The notes under the pieces: model-generated
Databases searched by the model: none
Seen by the model: only the letters and a program-made list of their open reading frames with translations
What the model was told of the DNA's origin: nothing
Program-made: the position numbers and the translations under genes
DNA from: Gemmatimonadota bacterium
GTDB taxonomy: Bacteria; Gemmatimonadota; Gemmatimonadetes; Palauibacterales; Palauibacteraceae
Assembly (NCBI GenBank): GCA_029863105.1
Contig: JAOTWC010000088.1
Span: 1-6,303, forward strand
Direction: 5' to 3'
Length of the DNA stretch: 6,303 nt
Shown here: positions 1-5,122 of the stretch, in pieces
Position numbering within the stretch: the first letter of the stretch is position 1
Layout: every line of letters starts with the position of its first letter

Positions 1-1169
1 GCCCTGATCACTCCGTCTCTGATCTGCCATTTCTCCAACGAGCCACCCCGCAACGGCAGATCAACGGGTTTCGGCGCCGTCAGCAACACCTGTCCGGTTC
101 TCCCTGTCTCCAGCAGATCCAGGACCCTCGCCGCGCGTGTTTCGTCGAGTTCGGCGAATACGTCATCGAGCAGATACACGGGTTCCGTGCCCAGCCGCTC
201 GGCAAGCGTATCGGCTTCGACCAGACGCAGCGCTATCGCCGCCGTCCGGCGTTGTCCACCCGATCCGTACGCCCGGAGGTCGCGACGTTGTGATCCTCCG
301 TCGACAATCGCCCGGATCACGAGATCGTCCCGATGCGGCCCGACCTGCGTGACGCCACGCCGGATATCGGACGCCTCGGATTCTTCGAGTGCCCGTTGGA
401 TCCGCTGTTCCCAGGGCGTGGCGGCGGCATCCTGATCGACTCGACCCAGCCCCGGCACGTACATCAGATCCGCCGCCTGGCCGCCGGAGATCGTCGCGTG
501 ATAGCCGGCGAATTCGCCTCTCCGAGCGGCCACCCACGCGTGCCGCGCCGCCATCAGCCGAGCCCCCGGCTCGACCAGTCCTTCCCCCCACGCTCGCGCG
601 ACCTCCGGCCGTCCTTGCCTGAGCGCTTCATTGCGCTGTGCCACGACCGCGCGATACCGCTGCAGCGCCGAGACGTATCCGGGCTCTGCCAGCGAGAGCA
701 GGATATCCAGAAACCGGCGGCGACGGGACGGTGACCCCCACACCAGTTCCGAATCGTCGAGACTGAACACGACGGCACCGAGACTGCCGAGCGCGTCCGA
801 CAGCCGCTCGGGCTCGAGTCCGTTCACCTCAACCTTCTTCCGCCGTGTCGACTTCTGCCACGCCGCGGCGAGGCGGGACTCGCGCCCATCCCGGCCGATG
901 GACGCTTCCACCCGAAACACATCCTGATCGAAAGCCAGGATCTCCCGGTCCAGGGCTCCCCGAAACGACCGGAAGATCTCCAGGTAGTACAGCGCCTCCA
1001 GCAGATTCGATTTCCCGGACCCATTGGGTCCGATAATCATCACGCCCGCTTCCGGCAACGTCAGATCGAGGACGGGGAAGTTTCGAAACCCGCGAAGCGA
1101 CACGGTCCGGAGCGTCGCGCTCCCGACCTGTTCGGACGTCGTCTCGAGGGTGTCTGCCGTGCCATGCAT
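1..1169 (-). CDS. recF: DNA replication and repair protein RecF (3' end cut by window edge)
   Basis: RecF is a cytoplasmic SMC-like ABC ATPase that binds DNA at single-strand/double-strand junctions and, with RecO and RecR, helps load RecA at gaps and stalled forks. The frame is open for 389 codons from ATG at 1169 to the window edge. Visible motifs: the N-terminal strand LRTVSLRGFRNF (residues 20-31), Walker A GPNGSGKS (47-54), the RecF-typical GSPSRRRRFLDILLS (145-159), GPHRDDL (277-283), the ABC signature GSGGQRR (302-308) and Walker B VYLLDD (331-336) followed by VFAELD. All ATPase elements are present, and DGVIR at the edge resembles a RecF C-terminus, so only a few codons should be missing. 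The start leaves about 18 residues before the usual RecF beginning. It was chosen because it is the only ATG between the in-frame TAG at 1221-1223 and the core; TTG at 1208 is a less likely alternative. No Shine-Dalgarno sequence precedes it. The upstream neighbour is a dehydrogenase gene 101 bases away. Confidence 0.96.
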   Translation of the reverse strand, partial: MHGTADTLETTSEQVGSATLRTVSLRGFRNFPVLDLTLPEAGVMIIGPNGSGKSNLLEALYYLEIFRSFRGALDREILAFDQDVFRVEASIGRDGRESRLAAAWQKSTRRKKVEVNGLEPERLSDALGSLGAVVFSLDDSELVWGSPSRRRRFLDILLSLAEPGYVSALQRYRAVVAQRNEALRQGRPEVARAWGEGLVEPGARLMAARHAWVAARRGEFAGYHATISGGQAADLMYVPGLGRVDQDAAATPWEQRIQRALEESEASDIRRGVTQVGPHRDDLVIRAIVDGGSQRRDLRAYGSGGQRRTAAIALRLVEADTLAERLGTEPVYLLDDVFAELDETRAARVLDLLETGRTGQVLLTAPKPVDLPLRGGSLEKWQIRDGVIR

Positions 1170-1179
1170 TCGGGGATAG

Positions 1180-1208
1180 AAGATAACCCGAAGTTGGACC
1201 CGAAGCAA
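1180..1208 (-). promoter_or_regulatory. candidate recF promoter, possibly giving a leaderless mRNA
   Basis: On the minus strand TTGCTT (1203-1208, -35-like, three of six consensus bases) and TATCTT (1180-1185, -10-like, four of six and fitting TANNNT) are separated by 17 bases. The -10 box ends 10 bases before the recF ATG, which would place transcription initiation at or next to the start codon. The absence of a Shine-Dalgarno sequence before recF fits a leaderless message. The assignment rests on weak consensus matches and position only. Confidence 0.35.
1186..1205. repeat. short direct repeat in the putative recF promoter
   Basis: The 8-base word ACCCGAAG (plus strand) occurs at 1186-1193 and again at 1198-1205, a period of 12 bases or roughly one helical turn. 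The copies fill the spacer and overlap the edge of the candidate -35 box. Such an arrangement could be a binding site for a regulator, but a chance repeat cannot be excluded. Confidence 0.4.
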
Positions 1209-1230
1209 CGCACGAAACGTCTATCTGACG

Positions 1231-1259
1231 CGGGTTTCCGGCCCGATGGACCGGCCCCG
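1231..1259 (-). terminator. GC-rich hairpin after the zinc dehydrogenase gene; possible terminator or 3'-end structure
   Basis: In the minus-strand transcript CCGGUCC (1254-1248) can pair with GGGCCGG (1244-1238) around a three-base AUC loop: seven pairs, one of them G-U. An outer stem CGGG (1259-1256) with CCCG (1234-1231) can add four pairs across a small internal loop. It begins about 11 bases after the dehydrogenase stop codon. No U-tract follows, so it is not a canonical intrinsic terminator; it may cause pausing, protect a processed 3' end or have no function. Confidence 0.35.
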
Positions 1260-1270
1260 GGAGGGCGCCG

Positions 1271-2338
1271 TCAGGGGGCGAGCAGCGGCTTCAAGCCGGG
1301 CCCCGACCGGGCGGCGAAAGAACGGTAGACTCCCGGTCCGTTCTCGAGTGAGACGGGAGCCGCCGAAACGAGCTCAGAGGTTGGGATGCGCAGGTCGCCG
1401 CACGCGAGCGCCTCGAAGATCCCGGGCATCAGCGACCGCACCGGACAGCGTCCGCTGCGAAACGTCAGGTTGCGGTCGTACAGGTCTGCGGGTGAGAACC
1501 CGAAGTCGTCCGTCGCCACGCCCACAGACGAAATCGTCGCACCGGGAGCAGCCAGGACCAGCGCCAGTCGGCGGGCTGGCTGGCTTCCGACTGCCTCGAG
1601 CACGGCAAACGCGCCTCGATCGTCGGGTCGGGGGAGGGCGGCGATCGCCGCGGGCGCCGCTTCCGGCGCCACGACGATGTCGGCGCCCAGCCGGGAAGCC
1701 GCTTCCCGCCGTGCCGGTACGGGATCCACGCACACGATTCGTCCGGCACCGAAGTACCGGGCCGCAACCAGGGCAGACAACCCCACGGCGCCGCAGCCGA
1801 CGATCGCCACGAGCCGCCCTTCGAACTCGCCTCCTCGTGCGGCGCAGAAATAGCCCGTCGCGAAGTTGTCGCCCAGCAACACGCCGTCCTCGAATCCCAG
1901 ATCTTCCGGAAGGAGCAGCAGCGTCGTGTCGGCCAGGGGAACGCGAACGAGTTCCGCTTGAGTGCCTCCGAGTCCCTCGCCGGCACCCGCCCCGGGCGGT
2001 CCCCAGCCGAACAATCGGCCGCGGTCGCATCGCGAGCTCAGTCCGGCTCGGCACGGCGGACAGACGTCACAGCTCGTGGTGAACGGGAGAAACACGCGAT
2101 CTCCCGGAGAGAACCGCCCGACATCGACGCCTACTTCAACCACCTCGCCCGCCGCCTCGTGCCCCGGCACGATGCCCCACGCGACCGGCTCCCGACCATG
2201 GTACGGGTGGAGGTCCGACCCGCACACACCCGCCAGCCGGACGGACACCAGGGCGTCTGCCGGCGTTTCGACCTCGGGATCGGGCAAGTCGGGCCGGTAT
2301 TCGATCGTTTCCGGCCCCGCCAGGACGAGCCCTCTCAC
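1271..2338 (-). CDS. zinc-dependent medium-chain alcohol dehydrogenase
   Basis: This is a 355-residue cytoplasmic oxidoreductase of the MDR/alcohol dehydrogenase superfamily, normal in length, that should interconvert an alcohol and an aldehyde or ketone with a nicotinamide cofactor. The catalytic zinc site is intact: C39 in GVCGSD, H60-E61 in PGHEAAGE and probably D157 in LLGDNFATGY, an Asp as in formaldehyde-dehydrogenase-like members. The structural zinc lobe has the four cysteines C90, C93, C96 and C104. The Rossmann motif GCGAVGLSA starts near residue 181, and D205 at the end of the second strand (VCVDPV) favours NAD over NADP. The start is GTG at 2338, 13 bases after the stop of the hydroxyacyl-CoA dehydrogenase gene, with no good Shine-Dalgarno sequence, so translational coupling is plausible. 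The substrate cannot be deduced. Its place behind a thiolase and a hydroxyacyl-CoA dehydrogenase only hints at short-chain alcohol, aldehyde or ketone metabolism. Confidence 0.92.
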   Translation of the reverse strand: MRGLVLAGPETIEYRPDLPDPEVETPADALVSVRLAGVCGSDLHPYHGREPVAWGIVPGHEAAGEVVEVGVDVGRFSPGDRVFLPFTTSCDVCPPCRAGLSSRCDRGRLFGWGPPGAGAGEGLGGTQAELVRVPLADTTLLLLPEDLGFEDGVLLGDNFATGYFCAARGGEFEGRLVAIVGCGAVGLSALVAARYFGAGRIVCVDPVPARREAASRLGADIVVAPEAAPAAIAALPRPDDRGAFAVLEAVGSQPARRLALVLAAPGATISSVGVATDDFGFSPADLYDRNLTFRSGRCPVRSLMPGIFEALACGDLRIPTSELVSAAPVSLENGPGVYRSFAARSGPGLKPLLAP

Positions 2339-2350
2339 CGGCCGACCGGT
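2337..2350 (-). promoter_or_regulatory. hairpin covering the GTG start of the zinc dehydrogenase
   Basis: The minus strand reads ACCGG (2350-2346), TCGG loop, CCGGT (2341-2337), a perfect five-base-pair stem. It includes the first two bases of the GTG start codon and lies immediately after the upstream stop codon. A ribosome finishing the upstream gene would melt it, so the structure could enforce translational coupling. The geometry is seen in the sequence; the role is inference. Confidence 0.35.
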
Positions 2351-2351
2351 T

Positions 2352-3242
2352 TCACCGCTTCACAAACTCGCTCACCACCGGCACGTCACCGCCGTAGTCG
2401 TAGAATCCCTTGCCGGACTTCCTGCCATGGTAACCGGCGAGGTACATTCGCTTGAGGAGCGGCGGTGACGCAAACCGCTTCTCGCGATACTCGTCGTACA
2501 TGATCTCCGTGATGAAGTACAGCGTATCCAGGCCCACGAAGTCGCCGAGCACGAACGGCCCCATCGGGTAGCCGGTACCGAGAGTCATCGCCTTGTCGAT
2601 ATCCTCGATCGAGCCCACGCCCTCCTCGTACGCTCGAATCGCATCGAGCATATACGGAACGAGCAGGCGGTTCACGATGAACCCGGAGTTGTCCCGACAT
2701 GCGACAGGCTGCTTGCCCAATGACGAGGCAAACTCGAACACGCGGTCGAAGCTCTCGTCCGACGTGCCACCGGTTCGCACGACTTCGACCAGCTTCATCA
2801 CGGGCACGGGATTGAAGAAGTGCAACCCGATGAACCGGTCGGGCCGCGCCGTGGCTGCTGCCATTTCGGTCACCGTGAGGCTCGAGGTGTTCGAGGCGAA
2901 GATCGTGTGCTCGGGGCACATCTCGTCCAAAGCCCCGAACAGCTCGTTCTTGGCCGCGATGTCCTCCACGATTGCCTCGATGACGATGTCCGCATTCGCC
3001 AGGTCCGCGAGATCTACCGTCCCACGCAGGTTGGCCAGGGTGGCATCGCGTGCGGCTTTTTCGAGTTTTCCCTTCTCAACCAGTCGATCCAGGCCCTTGT
3101 GGACCGCGGCCAGTCCCGTGTCGAGCGGCTCCTGGGCCACCTCGCGCACGACAGTTTCATATCCGGCTGCTGCGCAGACCTGGGCGATCCCCCTCCCCAT
3201 CAGTCCGCACCCGACGACTCCTACTTTCGTTATATCAGCCAC
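2352..3242 (-). CDS. hbd: 3-hydroxybutyryl-CoA (3-hydroxyacyl-CoA) dehydrogenase
   Basis: This stand-alone enzyme oxidises (S)-3-hydroxyacyl-CoA to 3-oxoacyl-CoA with NAD, or runs in reverse, in the cytoplasm. It works next to thiolase in beta-oxidation or in acetoacetyl-CoA reduction. From the GTG at 3242 it has 296 residues, close to the usual 280-295. The N-terminal NAD domain begins VGVVGCGLMGRGIAQ (residues 7-21, GxGxxG). E34 stands where clostridial Hbd has Asp at the end of strand two. SNTSSL (117-122) and HFFNPVPVMKLVEV (141-154) supply the catalytic His141-Glu153 pair. SGFIVNRLL (186-194), PMGPFVLGDFVGLD (226-239) and GRKSGKGFYDY (273-283) mark the C-terminal helical domain, followed by a short 13-residue tail. 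The GTG start was preferred because GAGAGGGG lies four bases upstream and the protein then begins just before the Rossmann fold. A longer reading from TTG at 3278 adds 12 non-conserved residues. The symbol follows clostridial naming; fadB2 or paaH are also used for this family. Confidence 0.94.
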   Translation of the reverse strand: MADITKVGVVGCGLMGRGIAQVCAAAGYETVVREVAQEPLDTGLAAVHKGLDRLVEKGKLEKAARDATLANLRGTVDLADLANADIVIEAIVEDIAAKNELFGALDEMCPEHTIFASNTSSLTVTEMAAATARPDRFIGLHFFNPVPVMKLVEVVRTGGTSDESFDRVFEFASSLGKQPVACRDNSGFIVNRLLVPYMLDAIRAYEEGVGSIEDIDKAMTLGTGYPMGPFVLGDFVGLDTLYFITEIMYDEYREKRFASPPLLKRMYLAGYHGRKSGKGFYDYGGDVPVVSEFVKR

Positions 3243-3243
3243 G

Positions 3244-3261
3244 TTACCCCTCTCGGTCCAT
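3244..3261 (-). other. five-codon minicistron just before the hydroxyacyl-CoA dehydrogenase start (tentative)
   Basis: On the minus strand ATG at 3261 opens the frame MDREG and ends at TAA (3246-3244), one base before the GTG start at 3242. An AGGA lies five bases upstream of this ATG. The Shine-Dalgarno-like GAGAGGGG of the main gene lies inside the minicistron. It is not in frame with the dehydrogenase. It may be a translated leader that couples initiation, or a chance occurrence. Confidence 0.2.
3247..3254 (-). promoter_or_regulatory. ribosome binding site deciding the dehydrogenase start
   Basis: GAGAGGGG on the minus strand lies four bases upstream of GTG at 3242. This supports the shorter reading of the 3-hydroxyacyl-CoA dehydrogenase over the TTG start at 3278. 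Confidence 0.6.
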
Positions 3262-3287
3262 GTGAATCCTGCCCGCAACTCCGGCGT

Positions 3288-4133
3288 TCATTCGATACTG
3301 TCCAGGAACCCGCTGATGCGCTCCAGGATCGACGTGCGCGTCGCCGGCAGACTGCGCCCCCTTTCGAGTCGATCCAGCACTCCGTGCATCACGAGTTCGA
3401 CACGCTCCCGACGAGCACGAAACGTCCGGGCCGCAGCTGCCGATCCGCCGGCAAGGCCCGCCGTGACGGCGACCGGGGCCGCCAGCAGCAGAGGGAATCC
3501 GGCTGCCAGCACGAGCGCGACGGTGGCTCCTACTCCCGCGAGGCCCAGTCCAACTATCCAGCCGGTCGCGTGCTCCGCACGCTCATTCGTGAGGTCGGTC
3601 GCGAGCGAAACGAGAGACCGGCCGGGCTCGAGCTGTTGAACGGAGACCTCGACGCGCCGGGCCTTGGCGAGCTCGTAGCCGTGCCCCCCGAAGTCGAGGC
3701 TGCGCTTCAGCTGGCTTCCCAGGTCTGACGCCGGTTCCCAGACTGAGAGGCCCGGACGGTCCCGCATGGGGCGCAGGCTCTCCGCGGACCGCAGATAGTG
3801 GTCGATCTTATCCTGGACCGCCGAGGCTTCTCCCGGGACGACTCTGCTCGCCTGCACGTGGCCTTTTCCCCACAGGCGAAGAGGGAGCGCCCGGTCCTCG
3901 CGTGCCGACGGAATGAGCTGCTCCGCCCGCAGTTCGAGCAGCGCACGGTTTACATGCTGCTCCTCGAGGCCGACCTCCAGTCCGATGCGCATCACCTCGG
4001 CATCATCCAGCCTGTCGGGCAGGCTCTCCCTGGCCGTCTGCAGCTCGGCAGCCCGTTGAATGACCCGTTCCAATTGGGCCGAGGACAGGAGATCCCCAGG
4101 TGGGGTCTCGATTGGCCGGTCGTCGGAAGTCAC
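3288..4133 (-). CDS. uncharacterised protein with a two-helix membrane hairpin
   Basis: I do not recognise a named family. The 281-residue protein has three parts. Residues 15-70 form a charged, helical module (QLERVIQRAAELQ ... VMRIGLEVGLEEQHVNRAL) that reads like a small helix-turn-helix-like or adaptor domain. Residues 85-185 look like a mixed alpha/beta soluble domain without cysteines or an obvious catalytic motif. Residues 190-236 hold two hydrophobic segments (about 190-212 and 214-236, rich in Gly, Ala, Leu and Val, with a Pro near the turn), followed by a basic stretch RTFRARRERVE and an amphipathic C-terminal tail. There is no signal peptide. By the positive-inside rule both ends should be cytoplasmic, with the hairpin dipping into the membrane. 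GTG at 4133 lies 12 bases after the slipin stop, with a weak GAAGG upstream, so the two genes are probably translated together. It occupies the place where many slipin operons carry an NfeD partner, but it has no visible NfeD-like features. A role as a slipin partner is inference. Confidence 0.8.
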   Translation of the reverse strand: MTSDDRPIETPPGDLLSSAQLERVIQRAAELQTARESLPDRLDDAEVMRIGLEVGLEEQHVNRALLELRAEQLIPSAREDRALPLRLWGKGHVQASRVVPGEASAVQDKIDHYLRSAESLRPMRDRPGLSVWEPASDLGSQLKRSLDFGGHGYELAKARRVEVSVQQLEPGRSLVSLATDLTNERAEHATGWIVGLGLAGVGATVALVLAAGFPLLLAAPVAVTAGLAGGSAAAARTFRARRERVELVMHGVLDRLERGRSLPATRTSILERISGFLDSIE

Positions 4134-4145
4134 GCGGCCTTCGCC

Positions 4146-5084
4146 TTACTCCGGGTCACCGTCATTCACTTTCCGCTTCACGGGAACCCCTTCCGCCTGG
4201 CTTTCCAGCAGGCCGAGGCCGGACAGCGTACCGGTTACGGCTGCAGTGAGACCCGTCGCATCCAGGGCGGACTGCCGCGCACGGGCTTCGAGCTCCTGCA
4301 AGGTCTCCGCTTCCTCGACCGGTTCCGTCGGTTCCGCCGACGCCGGGCGCCGGAAGTTGGACAGAAGGTCGATGGGTATCGGAAACAGGGTCGTCGAGTT
4401 GTTCTCCGCCGCGATCTCAGTCACCGTCTGAAGGAAACGGAGCTGCAGGGAGGCGGGGTGAGTGCTGAGCAGACGCGCCGCATCCTTGAGACGCGCGGCG
4501 GCCTGCAGCTCGCCCTCCGCGTGGATCACCTTGGCCCGCCGTTCACGTTCGGCTTCCGCCTGCCGGGCCATCGCACGCTTCATTTCCTGCGGCAGATCGA
4601 TGTCCTTGACCTCGACGCTGACGACATCGATGCCCCAGGCATCGGTACCCTCATCGATGATACGCTGCAGGATATGGTTGAACTTCTCCCGCTCGGCGAG
4701 AAGCTCGTCCAGTTCCGCCTGCCCGATCACCGACCGCAGCGTCGTCTGGGCAAGCTGCGAGGTGGCGAACAGGTAGTCTTCGATGGCCAGGATCGCCCTC
4801 GACGGATCGTGGACGCGGAAATACAACACCGCGTTCACCTTCACCGAGACGTTGTCCCGGGTGATCACGTCCTGGGGCGGAATATCCATCGCGATGATCC
4901 GCAACCCCACCCGGACCATCCGTTCGACGCCGAACGGGACCAGGAATACGAGCCCGGGACCCCGAACCGGGCGAACGCGTCCGAGCCTGAACACCACGGC
5001 CCGGTCGTATTCGCGCAGGATTCGCAAGCTCGTGGCCAGCGCTATCGTGCCGCCGGCTGCCAGGAAGGCCAGAATCACGTCCAT
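4146..5084 (-). CDS. slipin-type SPFH/Band 7 membrane protein
   Basis: Slipins are stomatin-like proteins that insert in the inner membrane, oligomerise and organise membrane microdomains or regulate partner proteins. Residues 2-20 form the N-terminal hydrophobic anchor. The SPFH domain follows with EYDRAVVFRLGRVRPV (25-40), GPGLVFLVPFGVER (42-55), TRDNVSVKVNAVLYFRVHDP (75-94), QLAQTTLRSVIGQAELDELL (110-129) and VEVKDIDLP (157-165). A charged coiled-coil segment from about 166 to 205 (KRAMARQAEAERERRAK) is typical for oligomerisation. LQLRFLQTVTEIAAENNSTT (213-232) and FPIPIDLL are the usual slipin ending. Beyond residue 245 there is a Pro/Glu-rich tail of about 68 residues that a standard slipin of roughly 250 residues lacks. 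ATG at 5084 has a strong Shine-Dalgarno sequence. It follows the thiolase gene by 38 bases and precedes the membrane-hairpin gene by 12. No NfeD-like gene is adjacent within the window. Confidence 0.93.
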   Translation of the reverse strand: MDVILAFLAAGGTIALATSLRILREYDRAVVFRLGRVRPVRGPGLVFLVPFGVERMVRVGLRIIAMDIPPQDVITRDNVSVKVNAVLYFRVHDPSRAILAIEDYLFATSQLAQTTLRSVIGQAELDELLAEREKFNHILQRIIDEGTDAWGIDVVSVEVKDIDLPQEMKRAMARQAEAERERRAKVIHAEGELQAAARLKDAARLLSTHPASLQLRFLQTVTEIAAENNSTTLFPIPIDLLSNFRRPASAEPTEPVEEAETLQELEARARQSALDATGLTAAVTGTLSGLGLLESQAEGVPVKRKVNDGDPE

Positions 5085-5088
5085 GTAT

Positions 5089-5094
5089 CCCTCC
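5089..5094 (-). promoter_or_regulatory. strong ribosome binding site of the slipin gene
   Basis: GGAGGG on the minus strand lies four bases upstream of the slipin ATG. It is the best Shine-Dalgarno match at any start codon in this window, suggesting the slipin is translated efficiently and independently of the thiolase. Confidence 0.7.
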
Positions 5095-5097
5095 AGT

Positions 5098-5112
5098 GCG
5101 GGTTCGACCCGC
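5098..5112 (-). promoter_or_regulatory. perfect six-base-pair hairpin between thiolase and slipin genes
   Basis: GCGGGT-TCG-ACCCGC is a perfect inverted repeat with a three-base loop, between the thiolase stop and three bases upstream of the slipin Shine-Dalgarno sequence. There is no U-tract, so termination is unlikely. It could influence slipin translation or mark an mRNA processing point. Confidence 0.4.
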
Positions 5113-5122
5113 GCTTGGCTGC

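Noticed and set aside
163..1036. Short open frames on both strands within the recF region
   Set aside because: The minus-strand RecF frame is open throughout with Walker A, signature and Walker B motifs in order, so the others are shadows.
1246..2082. Plus-strand 278-codon frame opposite the zinc dehydrogenase
   Set aside because: Arg/Pro-rich shadow of a dehydrogenase gene with intact catalytic motifs; no domain visible.
3243..3278. Twelve-residue N-terminal extension of the hydroxyacyl-CoA dehydrogenase from TTG 3278
   Set aside because: It lacks similarity to the family and a good ribosome binding site, while GTG 3242 has GAGAGGGG upstream.
2593..3728. Two plus-strand open frames (348 and 302 codons) opposite the hydroxyacyl-CoA dehydrogenase and the hairpin protein
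   Set aside because: Both overlap conserved minus-strand coding sequence and have Ser/Arg/Pro-biased composition typical of shadow frames.
5098..5112. GGTTCGACCC resembling a tRNA T-arm
   Set aside because: The stem-loop has a three-base loop instead of the seven-base T-loop, and no acceptor stem, anticodon arm or other tRNA part is present around it.
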